Assembly (NCBI GenBank): GCA_052390415.1
Contig: JBQTGY010000046.1
Location: forward strand, 1 to 44,192
Direction of reading: 5' to 3'
DNA from: JANNWF01 sp052390415
GTDB lineage: Bacteria > Pseudomonadota > Gammaproteobacteria > Xanthomonadales > Xanthomonadaceae
DNA length: 44,192 nt
Each line of letters opens with the position of its first letter. Positions within the stretch are counted from its first letter, which is position 1. A program made the position numbers and the translations under genes. Shown piece after piece: positions 34,536 through 42,232 of this stretch. The notes under the pieces are model-generated. The model worked only from the letters and a program-made list of their open reading frames with translations, ran no database searches and was not told the origin of the DNA.

Positions 34536-35750
34536 ATGGCCAAATTATCGCCTGCCTCGGCAGTGGCGGCGAGTGAGCGCTGGCAGCTGCCGATGCTGGA
34601 AGTGGTCGCGCGCTGGCAGAATAGCCGGCCCGCCCCCGGTCCCCTAGCGCCGATGCGAGTTCCCTTCAACCACTTGCAGTCTCTGCATGAGTCGCAACGC
34701 CAGGCGTTGGCGGATGCCGTGCTTGGTGTCCTGGATAGCGGTTGGTTTGTGCTCGGCCCGCAAGTCGAGCGCTTTGAAGTGGACTTTGCCGCCTATTGCG
34801 GAACCTCACACTGCGTCGGTGTCGGTAATGGCAGTGAGGCCTTGGAGTTGGCGCTGAAGGCTGTGGGTGTGGTGGCCGGCGACAGCGTCGCCACCGTTGC
34901 CAATGCGGGTTACTACGCCAGCACCGCGATCCTTGCGTGTGGCGCCATGCCGTTGTTTGTGGATGTCGAAGACGCGCACCTGCAGATGGATCCGCAGGCG
35001 CTGGACGCGGTGTTGCTGAAGCGGCCCCGCGCATTGGTGGTGACCCACTTGTATGGGCAGTTGGCACACATCGAGTGCATCGTCGCGCGTTGTCATGCGG
35101 CCGGTGTGCCCGTCATCGAGGATTGTGCGCAAGCACATGGTGCGCGCCGCGGTGGCCGCGTGGCGGGTAGTTTTGGCGATCTGGGTTGCTACAGTTTTTA
35201 CCCGACCAAGAATCTGGGTGCGCTTGGCGATGGAGGCGCAGTGGTGACGCGCGACGCCGCGCTTGCCGATCGGGTGCGTCGGTTGCGCCAATACGGTTGG
35301 GGCGACAAGTACAGTGTCGCTTTGGCCGGTGGCCGCAATTCGCGGCTGGACGAAATGCAGGCAGCGGTGTTGAACGTCGAACTGCCCTTGCTGGATGCCC
35401 GTAACGCGCGCCGACGGCGGATTGCCGCGCTGTATCGGGCTGGGCTGAATCAGCTTGCCATTCGCCCGCTGGCTCGCGGAGGCGAAGACGACGTCGTCCA
35501 TCTGTATGTGGTTCGCTGTGAGCAACGTGATCGCTTGTGCCAGCACCTCGCCAGTCGGGGTGTGCAGGCGGTAGTTCACTTTCCAATTGCAGACCATCGC
35601 CAGCTGGCCTTGAAGACCCGTTACCAAGAGAGCAACTTGCCAGTCACCGAAACCGCCTGCGCCGAGGTGCTGAGCCTGCCCTGCCATCCGGCGCTCAGCG
35701 ATGCGGACGTCCAGCATGTGATTGGTGCCTGCAATGACTTTGAACGCTGA
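34536..35750 (+). CDS. DegT/DnrJ/EryC1 sugar aminotransferase (FdtB/QdtB-like)
   Basis: A 404-residue PLP enzyme. VGVGNGSEALELALKA binds the phosphate, IEDCAQAHGAR carries the Asp, and SFYPTKNLGALGDGGAV holds the Schiff-base Lys (residue 225). The C-terminal substrate-binding part is YQESNLPVTETACAEVLSLPCHPALS. This subgroup puts the amino group on C3 of dTDP-3-keto-6-deoxyhexose (FdtB, QdtB, WecE relatives). The ATG at 34536 has AAGGGA 5 nt upstream. It gives an extension of about 39 residues before homology starts at MRVPFNHL (ATG 34653, no ribosome-binding site), so the start is a choice between signal and homology. It overlaps the next gene by 17 nt. The WxcM-type enzyme two genes on supplies the preceding and following steps. 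Confidence 0.88.
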   Translation: MAKLSPASAVAASERWQLPMLEVVARWQNSRPAPGPLAPMRVPFNHLQSLHESQRQALADAVLGVLDSGWFVLGPQVERFEVDFAAYCGTSHCVGVGNGSEALELALKAVGVVAGDSVATVANAGYYASTAILACGAMPLFVDVEDAHLQMDPQALDAVLLKRPRALVVTHLYGQLAHIECIVARCHAAGVPVIEDCAQAHGARRGGRVAGSFGDLGCYSFYPTKNLGALGDGGAVVTRDAALADRVRRLRQYGWGDKYSVALAGGRNSRLDEMQAAVLNVELPLLDARNARRRRIAALYRAGLNQLAIRPLARGGEDDVVHLYVVRCEQRDRLCQHLASRGVQAVVHFPIADHRQLALKTRYQESNLPVTETACAEVLSLPCHPALSDADVQHVIGACNDFER

Positions 35751-36744
35751 GTGCACCTTGGTCGTTCCGGTGTACCGGAACGAAGCCAACATTCCCGCCT
35801 TGCTGGCGCGGCTGGCCGACTTGCATTCACGTGTGCCCGGCGGCATTCGTGTGCTGGCCGTGGTCGACGGCAGTCCTGACCGCAGTTTTGAGCGCTTGCG
35901 TGACGGCTTCGCGGTCGCGCCATATGCGTCTCGGCTGTTGTTGTTGTCGCGCAACTTCGGCTCGTTTGCGGCGATCCGCGCCGGGCTTGCCGAAGTGCGG
36001 ACGCCCTACATGGCAGTCATGGCGGCCGACTTGCAGGAACCATCCGAATTGTTTGAGTCCCTGTTCGCCAAACTGCGCACGGGCGACCACGATGTGCTGC
36101 TGGCCAGCCGCAGCGGGCGTAGCGACCCGTGGTTCAGTCGCTTCAGCTCGGGTCTTTTCTGGGGCATGTATCGACGTCTGGTGCAACCAGAAATGCCTGC
36201 GGGTGGTGTCGACGTGTTCGCCTGCAACGCCTTGTTCCGTGACCGTCTGGTTGCCTTTGGTGAGAGCAATAGCTCGTTGGTCGGTCAGTTGCTGTGGCTG
36301 GGCTTTCGGCGCGCTGAAGTGCCGTACCAACGACAGGCTCGCGAGCTTGGCACCAGCGCGTGGACATTTCGTCGCAAGTTGCGTTATCTGGCCGACAGCG
36401 TGTTCTCGTTCTCCGATCTGCCGATCCGGGTCTTCCTCGCGGTCGGTGGCTTGGGTTTGCTGGCTAGTGTCGGTTTTGCCATGGCCGTGTTGCTGGCCAG
36501 GTTGAGTGGAGCGATTGAAGTGCCCGGCTACACCGCAACGGTACTCGCCGTGCTGTTTTTTTCCGCCCTGAACCTGTTCGGCCTGGGCGTGATTGGATCC
36601 TATGTCTGGCGCGGCTTTGAGAACACCAAGGCGCGACCGCTGGCGGTGGTGATGCAACGTGAGGACTTCAACATCGAATCGCCTGCTCTCCCATCCGTGG
36701 ACCTCAACGCCGCCAGCGTCTTCACCACCGGGCTATCCGCATGA
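35734..36744 (+). CDS. GT2 glycosyltransferase, GtrB/DPM1-like
   Basis: A 336-residue membrane glycosyltransferase. The GT-A fold starts CTLVVPVYRNEANIPALL. MAADLQEP carries the nucleotide-binding acidic pair typical of polyprenyl-phosphate transferases (GtrB, ArnC, DPM1). Two C-terminal membrane helices are present (VFLAVGGLGLLASVGFAMAV and ATVLAVLFFSALNLFGLG). It should move a sugar from a nucleotide carrier to undecaprenyl phosphate at the inner face of the inner membrane. The ATG at 35734 overlaps the aminotransferase gene by 17 nt; a TTG at 35722 is possible. It overlaps wxcM by 4 nt. Confidence 0.88.
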   Translation: MTLNAECTLVVPVYRNEANIPALLARLADLHSRVPGGIRVLAVVDGSPDRSFERLRDGFAVAPYASRLLLLSRNFGSFAAIRAGLAEVRTPYMAVMAADLQEPSELFESLFAKLRTGDHDVLLASRSGRSDPWFSRFSSGLFWGMYRRLVQPEMPAGGVDVFACNALFRDRLVAFGESNSSLVGQLLWLGFRRAEVPYQRQARELGTSAWTFRRKLRYLADSVFSFSDLPIRVFLAVGGLGLLASVGFAMAVLLARLSGAIEVPGYTATVLAVLFFSALNLFGLGVIGSYVWRGFENTKARPLAVVMQREDFNIESPALPSVDLNAASVFTTGLSA

Positions 36745-37664
36745 GTTTTTTTGTCCACCCGCAGGCCCTGTGTGAATCCAGCCACGTGGGCGCGGGCACC
36801 CGTGTGTGGGCGTTTGCGCACGTGCTGCCCGGCGCGCGCATCGGCCGCGACTGCAACATCTGCGATGGTGTGTTCGTCGAGAATGACGTCGTTGTCGGTG
36901 ATCGCGTCACCGTCAAATGCGGCGTGCAGCTGTGGGATGGCGTGCGTTTGCATGACGACGTATTTGTAGGCCCCAACGTCACCTTCGCCAACGACCGCTT
37001 CCCGCGCAGTCGGCAGATTCCTGAGCAATTTCTGCACACCATCGTCGAACAGGGCGCGTCGATCGGTGCCAATGCCACCTTGTTGCCGGGGATCACCATC
37101 GGCACCGGCGCGATGGTGGGGGCGGGTGCGGTGGTCACCCGCTCGGTGCCCGCGAATGCCATCGTGGTTGGCAATCCAGCGCGCATCAGCGGGTATGTCG
37201 GTGCCCGTCGCGATACGGAGTCGGGTGATGGTCCGCCGACGGCGGCGCAGGTGCTTTCAGTGCCCTCGGTCCGCCTGATCGCACTGCCACAATATGCCGA
37301 CATGCGCGGCCATCTCACCGTGGCCGAGTTCGCCGAACATTTGCCGTTCACGCCGCAGCGCTGTTTCTTCGTCAATCACGTGCCCAGTCGGGAGGTGCGC
37401 GGTGAGCACGCCCATCGCCGCTGTGCGCAATTCCTCATCTGCGTCAATGGCTCGCTGTCGGTGCTCGTCGATGACGGCAACGGGCGCGACGAGCATCGCT
37501 TGGATTCTCCCAGCCTGGGTCTGTATCTGCCGCCGATGGTGTGGGGCACGCAATACCGTTACAGCGAAGACGCCGTGCTGATGGTGCTGGCCTCGCTGCC
37601 CTACGATGCCAGCGACTATCTGCGTACGTACAGCGAATTTCTGGCGGCCGTGCGCGATGCCTGA
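36741..37664 (+). CDS. wxcM: WxcM-type bifunctional enzyme: sugar N-acetyltransferase plus 3,4-ketoisomerase
   Basis: A 307-residue fusion of two enzymes. Residues 1-155 form a left-handed beta-helix of hexapeptide repeats (HVGAGTRVWAFAHVLPGARIG, VFVENDVVVGDRVTVKCGV, VVGNPARISG), an acetyltransferase for 3-amino-3,6-dideoxyhexose. Residues 170-307 form a cupin of the FdtA/WxcM family: MRGHLTVAEF, REVRGEHAHRRCAQFLICVNG with the catalytic His pair, LVDDG, and GLYLPPMVWGTQYRY. The second half turns dTDP-4-keto-6-deoxyglucose into a 3-keto sugar; the first acetylates the amino sugar made by the aminotransferase. Product should be dTDP-Fuc3NAc or dTDP-Qui3NAc; sequence alone does not tell which. 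WxcM of Xanthomonas has this two-domain layout. It overlaps both neighbours. Confidence 0.9.
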   Translation: MSFFVHPQALCESSHVGAGTRVWAFAHVLPGARIGRDCNICDGVFVENDVVVGDRVTVKCGVQLWDGVRLHDDVFVGPNVTFANDRFPRSRQIPEQFLHTIVEQGASIGANATLLPGITIGTGAMVGAGAVVTRSVPANAIVVGNPARISGYVGARRDTESGDGPPTAAQVLSVPSVRLIALPQYADMRGHLTVAEFAEHLPFTPQRCFFVNHVPSREVRGEHAHRRCAQFLICVNGSLSVLVDDGNGRDEHRLDSPSLGLYLPPMVWGTQYRYSEDAVLMVLASLPYDASDYLRTYSEFLAAVRDA

Positions 37665-38076
37665 GGCGGCGCAAGCGGCATCCACCTCAGCTCGGCAAGC
37701 ACTGCGTTTCCTGTTCGCCGGTGGCTTCAACACGATAGTCACCTATGCGCTGTTCTGGCTGCTGTGTGCGGTGATGCATGCGCAATTGGCCTTCGCCATT
37801 GCCTACGCCATTGGCATCGGACTTGCCTATCTGCTGAACGCGCTGTGGGTGTTTGGCAGTGATGCCAGCTGGAAGGGCGCAGCCACTTATCCGCTGCTCT
37901 ACCTGCTGACGTATTTGTTCAATGCCGGATTGATGCAGCTGGCAACGGACTGGCTGGGCTGGTCGCCGCAATTGGGTCTCGCAGTCGCCATTTGCGTTTC
38001 CACGCCGATCAGTTTTGTGCTGAATCGTTTTTTCCTGCTGCCGGCCAAGAACAATGCAGGAGATCGGAATGTTTGA
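37657..38076 (+). CDS. GtrA-family membrane protein (probable lipid-linked sugar flippase)
   Basis: A 139-residue protein with four membrane helices: LRFLFAGGFNTIVTYALFWLL, FAIAYAIGIGLAYLLNALWVF, YPLLYLLTYLFNAGLMQL and LGLAVAICVSTPISFVLNRFF. The start RFLFAGGFNT and end SFVLNRFFLL are GtrA marks. GtrA proteins are thought to turn undecaprenyl-phosphate sugars to the periplasmic side. The ATG at 37657 overlaps the wxcM stop by 8 nt, and its own end overlaps the next gene by 8 nt. Its place right after a GtrB-like gene and before a large membrane transferase copies the gtrA-gtrB-transferase set. Confidence 0.88.
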   Translation: MPEAAQAASTSARQALRFLFAGGFNTIVTYALFWLLCAVMHAQLAFAIAYAIGIGLAYLLNALWVFGSDASWKGAATYPLLYLLTYLFNAGLMQLATDWLGWSPQLGLAVAICVSTPISFVLNRFFLLPAKNNAGDRNV

Positions 38077-39694
38077 TTCGCGAAGAGCCGTGGTGGTCTT
38101 GCTCGGCCTTATGCTGCTGATCGCCGGCGGCCTGTACGCGCCGGGCTTTGCCGGCTACTGGCTGGGCGATGATTTTTCCAATCTGCATCGCGCCTACGTG
38201 TGGTCCATCAACGGTGAAGTCGGCGCTCAGCTGTGGCGGCAACTTTCCAGCAGCACCAGCGAAGGCGCCGCATTTTTTCGGCCCTTGATCATCGTCAGCT
38301 TGACTTTCGATTTTCTGCGCAGCGGCACGGACTACGCCAGTTGGTACGCCTACAACTACTTCGTGCATCTATCCAACATGCTGTTGGTGGCGCTCTTGGT
38401 ACGTCGTATGGCGGCGTGGGCGGGAGCAGACGCCGGCATGGCCGCGCCACTGGCAGCGGGTCTGTTTGGGTTGACGCCGTTGCTCGCCGAAGGCGTGTTC
38501 TGGTTGTCCGCGCGCTCCGATGCCAGCGTTACCCTGTTTGGATTGTTTGGCCTGCTTGCCTGGGTGGGCCGTCGCGAGCAGGCCAGGCCGCCCGTGTTCT
38601 GGTTGCCCATTTGCCTGCTGCCGGCGCTGCTGTTCAAAGAATCGGCGGCGCTGCTGCCGTTGCAAGCCGGATTGGTGTGGCTGGCGACACCCGCATTGCG
38701 GGAGCGACGGCGACTGTTCGCCTTGATCGCGGCGGCCGCCTTGGTCGCGGTATTTCTCGCCTGGCGGTCGGTCCTGTTTGGCAGCGCCTGGCAGGTGTAC
38801 GGCGGTGCAGCCACGCCACTCACGGATGCGATTCATCGGCTGCCAGTTGCAGTGGCGTCTGTGTTGCCATGGCTGCACGGGTTGGTCGACGCACAGTGGA
38901 GCCTGTTGCTGGTCTACGGCGCGCTACTCGTGGTCGTGGTCGCCACGGTCAGCATCGCCTCGCGCACCCGCCAACGGGGTCTGGCGTTGGTGGCCGCCGG
39001 CGCCGGCGCGCTGCTGGCCACCCTGCTCAATCTGGGCGCGCTGGCGGGCAGTGGCGAAGGTGGGCGGCTGCTGTATTCGCCGCTGGCCTGGCTGGCGCTC
39101 GCATTGGGCGTCGCGTGCGCGCGGCCAATCGGTGCGACATCCATTCCGCAGCAGCGATTGCGGCAGTTGTCGAATGCGCTGCTCGCGATGGCAGTCCTTG
39201 TCGGCGTCGGCGTCTTGCACCCCCTGCTGGACAAAGTCTGGAGCGTGCAATCGGCGCTCAAGAACACCGCCGCCGTGTTGCCACAGGCTGCGCTGCACAA
39301 TCCCGATGGGATGCTTTTGCTGTTGCCTGATGCAGTGGGCCCGGTGGTCGCGGTGCGCAATGGGCAGGCGGCATTCGTGCTGCGGCCACTGCAGCCACAA
39401 GGCTTGATTGATCGGCTGATGCCCACCCTGCCTGCCGAAGTGCATTCACGCCACGGCCAGTATGCCGATGGGTTGCTGGATCAACTGCAGGCGGCCAATC
39501 TGCAACATTTCGATGTCAACGCGCCGTCAGCCAAGCCTCTGCAGACACGTGCCCGCTGGCCGGCCCGCATTGCTTGCTGGTCTTCCCAACGGCGGCGCCT
39601 GATCGAGTTTCCGGCACCGGCCGCAGACGACGCCAAGGATTGGACCGATCAGATTCTTGCCGATGCAGGCAAACATGGCTGCTGGACACGCTGA
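38069..39694 (+). CDS. GT-C-like membrane glycosyltransferase
   Basis: A 541-residue protein with ten or more hydrophobic segments, starting VVVLLGLMLLIAGGLYAPGF. Directly after the first helix comes GYWLGDDFSNLHRAY, the acidic DD loop expected in GT-C enzymes facing the periplasm. ALLFKESAALLPLQAGL is also seen in related O-mannosyl/oligosaccharyl-type transferases. A soluble tail of about 120 residues ends the protein. Start: AGGAG lies 6 nt before the ATG at 38069, which overlaps the GtrA gene by 8 nt. It is the likely last step of the module, putting the lipid-linked amino sugar on LPS, another glycan or a protein. Confidence 0.75.
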   Translation: MFDSRRAVVVLLGLMLLIAGGLYAPGFAGYWLGDDFSNLHRAYVWSINGEVGAQLWRQLSSSTSEGAAFFRPLIIVSLTFDFLRSGTDYASWYAYNYFVHLSNMLLVALLVRRMAAWAGADAGMAAPLAAGLFGLTPLLAEGVFWLSARSDASVTLFGLFGLLAWVGRREQARPPVFWLPICLLPALLFKESAALLPLQAGLVWLATPALRERRRLFALIAAAALVAVFLAWRSVLFGSAWQVYGGAATPLTDAIHRLPVAVASVLPWLHGLVDAQWSLLLVYGALLVVVVATVSIASRTRQRGLALVAAGAGALLATLLNLGALAGSGEGGRLLYSPLAWLALALGVACARPIGATSIPQQRLRQLSNALLAMAVLVGVGVLHPLLDKVWSVQSALKNTAAVLPQAALHNPDGMLLLLPDAVGPVVAVRNGQAAFVLRPLQPQGLIDRLMPTLPAEVHSRHGQYADGLLDQLQAANLQHFDVNAPSAKPLQTRARWPARIACWSSQRRRLIEFPAPAADDAKDWTDQILADAGKHGCWTR

Positions 39695-39739
39695 GCCGGC
39701 ACTTGCCTGGGCAGTTCGGCGGCCAGCTCAATCGCCGGA

Positions 39740-40339
39740 TCAATCACTGATCTGGTCAAACTCCTGGATGTTTTCCAGCAGCAGATAGACACCTTGTTCG
39801 ATGGCGTCGCGCGACTGTGCCTGCGACAACTGGCGGATGCTGTTGACGATGGCAATCCACCAGCGCATGTGGCGGGCGCTGAGTTGGGCCGCGACCGGAA
39901 TCAGGTCGCGGGCGAGGCCGAGGATTTCGATGCCTTCGCGCTTGAGTGCGACCATGGCTTCCAGGTCCAGTCGCGCGCCCTGCAGTTCACGCAGGTAACG
40001 CCGCACGATCATCGGATCCTGCTCCAGTGCCGCGGTGGGCGCAGGTTCGGCGTTGGGTGGCAACAAGGCGATATCCAGCTTGGACAGAAACCCGCGCAGC
40101 GCGCCGCGCACGCTCAGCCATAGCTCCTTGCGATAGGCGCGTTCGCGCGACTTCTGCATCATGGTCAACAGACCGACCAGGAAGAAGCCTTCCATGCAGA
40201 AGCCGATCAGCTCCGGCACCATGTTGTCGTGGAAGGGGCCGGAGGCACCGGGCATCCAGAAAAAATAGGCGATCAGCGAGAGGCCGGCGGTGCCAAACAC
40301 CGCCATCGGCGCAATGGTGACGAATGTGCTAGCCCGCAC
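39740..40339 (-). CDS. Unknown two-helix membrane protein
   Basis: A 199-residue protein I do not recognise. Two N-terminal membrane segments (FVTIAPMAVFGTAGLSLIAYFFW and LIGFCMEGFFLVGLLTMM) are followed by a helical cytoplasmic domain of about 140 residues (REL...LKREGIEILGLARDLIPVAAQL). The domain is rich in Arg and Glu and ends LLENIQEFDQISD. The start is taken as GTG at 40339, which overlaps the stop of the gene before it by 11 nt; ATG at 40306 is the alternative. Overlap with 40329-40898 suggests the two products act together. Confidence 0.65.
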   Translation of the reverse strand: MRASTFVTIAPMAVFGTAGLSLIAYFFWMPGASGPFHDNMVPELIGFCMEGFFLVGLLTMMQKSRERAYRKELWLSVRGALRGFLSKLDIALLPPNAEPAPTAALEQDPMIVRRYLRELQGARLDLEAMVALKREGIEILGLARDLIPVAAQLSARHMRWWIAIVNSIRQLSQAQSRDAIEQGVYLLLENIQEFDQISD

Positions 40340-40898
40340 GTGGCACCCCGCCGCCGGGTTGACGTGCCAGCGCCATCACCACGCGTGAAATGCGACCCGC
40401 TTCTTCGGCACTCAGGTCCAAGGGCAGGTTGGTGATGAAGACGGTGTGGCCTTCTCGCAGAGGCACCGACAGATAATCCTTGCGGCGCTCGCTGGTCGCC
40501 AGCGCGATGTCTTCCAGCGCCCGCGTTTCCTCGGCGTTGTCAGCCTCGATGGTAAACGGACGCATGCCGCGTCGCAGCGTGTGACCGGAAATCGTGGCAA
40601 ACGTGGTCGGGTTCTGCAGCCAGGCGACATAGTCGATCAGCGCTTCCGAAACCCGCGTCTTGTAAAGCACCAGCACTTCCGCGCGGATGGTACTGCCCTG
40701 GATGGTGTGCAGCCGCGCCGCCAGCTTGTCGACATTGATCAGCCGAATGTCCTGCTTTTCTTCGCGCGTCAACTCGACGAACAATTGCTCGATGGCATTC
40801 GCCCGGCTACGCGCGACCGCCGGATTCAGCAAGCCCTGCTTGGGCGCCTCACGCAGGAAATCCAGCAGTCGCAGCGGTGTGTAGTCTTCGGCGGCCAT
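40329..40898 (-). CDS. Unknown protein with an integrase-like SAM-type N-terminal region
   Basis: A 189-residue protein. Residues 15-95 (LNPAVARSRANAIEQLF, LINVDKLAARL, TRVSEALIDYVAWLQNPTTF) look like the core-binding helical domain of tyrosine recombinases. No catalytic domain follows. The C-terminal part (YLSVPLREGHTVFITNLPLDLSAEEAGRI with a final VVMALA) resembles short endings seen on many small hypothetical proteins. It may be a DNA-binding protein (inference). The ATG at 40898 (MAAEDYTPLRLLDFL) fits best; the frame upstream to 41021 is repeat-derived. It overlaps the membrane-protein gene by 11 nt. Confidence 0.65.
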   Translation of the reverse strand: MAAEDYTPLRLLDFLREAPKQGLLNPAVARSRANAIEQLFVELTREEKQDIRLINVDKLAARLHTIQGSTIRAEVLVLYKTRVSEALIDYVAWLQNPTTFATISGHTLRRGMRPFTIEADNAEETRALEDIALATSERRKDYLSVPLREGHTVFITNLPLDLSAEEAGRISRVVMALARQPGGGVPRAG

Positions 40899-41020
40899 AT
40901 CAAATCCAATAGTTGCATCAATCCTCAGCGCGAAGCTTACGGCTTGATCTGCCACCCGCGCGCATTTCCGCGCCTCGGGCCGAGTGGAATTCGACAGCGT
41001 GCACGGACCAGCACTCGTCA

Positions 41021-41108
41021 TCCCCGCGCAGGCGGGGATCCAGTGCGGCTATCGCCAATTCATCGCACCGATCATTGGATTCCCGCCTGCGCGCGCCTGC
41101 GCGGGAAT
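41021..41108. repeat. Two palindromic repeats between rtcA and the unknown pair
   Basis: TCCCCGCGCAGGCGGGGA at 41021-41038 and ATTCCCGCCTGCGCG...CGCGGGAAT at 41079-41108, the second with an internal doubling of CGCGCCTG. It is the same family as 7714-7733. The repeats separate the rtc genes from the next transcription unit. Confidence 0.75.
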
Positions 41109-41158
41109 GACGGTCCGAGTGGATCGGCTTGTCACCGATGTGCGCATGGGGTCAACGT

Positions 41159-42178
41159 TCAAACCACCACCACTACCCGCGTCGCCTTGCCGTCAGCCAC
41201 CATCGTTATCCGCGCGCCGGTGATCCCTGCGATCAGTTCGGCATTGGATTGCAGGTGTTGGCTGACGCGGCCGGTGATGAATTCGCCGCCGCCGGCCAAC
41301 CACATCGGCAGCAACAGTTGATCGGCCAGGTGTTCACCCACCACGGCGGCACTGTCCAGATAGCCCGCCATCAGTGCGCAGGCCGTGCTCGCGACTTTTT
41401 CCGCGGAAACGCCGCGTTCGCCGTAGCAGGTCACCAGCTCGCTGACATGCGCAAAAGTGGCCCAGAACGACAGCACATTACCGGGGCCGGTGCGGCCGCC
41501 CAATTGCCGGATTGTGCTCATCGCTTGCACCTGCGGGTAATGCTCCGCAAGCACCGCCAACTCGCGGCTGGCAACGTGCGAAGGCACCGCGGCGAGCAGC
41601 GCTTGCGCGCCGAACTCCAGCCGCTCGCCGCGTTCGGTGAGCGTGATCGGAGTCAGCGGCTGCGGTTGTATGTGCACCACGATCTGCCCGCCGCCGGCGG
41701 GAAACAGCCCCTCGCGCTCGACTTCAAGCTGCACCGATGCACCCATCTTCGCCAGCTGCGGCAGAAAACAACGCTGCAGGAAACAGGTGCTGGGCGCCAG
41801 CATGTTGTGGGTGCCGCCAGTGATTGCGAGCCGACTGTGGCCGTCGGCCCGCAGCAGTGGCGGCAGCACGGTTTGCAGGACCAGGCTGGCGCTACCGGCG
41901 CTACCGATATCGATGTGATAACTGCCCGCGCTCAAGGCCTGCGGCTCGAACTGCAATTCGCTGGAACCCAGCGTCGCGCCGACCACGTCCGCGGCCGAGA
42001 TGGCCTGCGCCGCCTTGACCGCCGCCAGATGTTGCCGCATCAAGCCCGGCTTCGCCCGGCCTGCACGAATGCGCGTGATGCTGAGCGGGCGCTGCAGCAG
42101 GATTGCCAAGGACAGCGCCGTGCGCAGCACCTGTCCGCCGCCTTCGCCCGCGCTGCCGTCGATGTTCAGGGTGTTCAT
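41159..42178 (-). CDS. rtcA: RNA 3'-terminal phosphate cyclase RtcA
   Basis: A 339-residue enzyme that uses ATP to convert a 3'-phosphate on RNA to a 2',3'-cyclic phosphate, through an enzyme-AMP intermediate. Family marks are IDGSAGEGGGQVLRTALSLA at the start, TRIRAGRAKPGLMRQH, TGGTHNMLAPST and HLADQLLLPMWLAGGGEF. The likely AMP-accepting His is residue 308 in VSQHLQSN, at the place of His309 in E. coli RtcA. Length is normal. The ATG at 42178 is 55 nt after rtcB, with a strong hairpin between. Its product is a substrate type for RtcB, so the pair forms an RNA repair set. Confidence 0.96.
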   Translation of the reverse strand: MNTLNIDGSAGEGGGQVLRTALSLAILLQRPLSITRIRAGRAKPGLMRQHLAAVKAAQAISAADVVGATLGSSELQFEPQALSAGSYHIDIGSAGSASLVLQTVLPPLLRADGHSRLAITGGTHNMLAPSTCFLQRCFLPQLAKMGASVQLEVEREGLFPAGGGQIVVHIQPQPLTPITLTERGERLEFGAQALLAAVPSHVASRELAVLAEHYPQVQAMSTIRQLGGRTGPGNVLSFWATFAHVSELVTCYGERGVSAEKVASTACALMAGYLDSAAVVGEHLADQLLLPMWLAGGGEFITGRVSQHLQSNAELIAGITGARITMVADGKATRVVVVV

Positions 42179-42202
42179 GGTGCAACTCTCGTTCTTGTAT
42201 GC

Positions 42203-42227
42203 GGGCCGCATCAGGTTGATGCGGCCC
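42203..42227. promoter_or_regulatory. Perfect 11-bp hairpin between rtcB and rtcA
   Basis: GGGCCGCATCA, a 3-nt loop (GGT), then TGATGCGGCCC. In the direction of the rtc genes no T-run follows, so it is more likely a message-stability or attenuation structure setting rtcA below rtcB. In the plus direction it is followed by GTTTTCT and could stop antisense transcription. Confidence 0.65.
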
Positions 42228-42232
42228 GTTTT

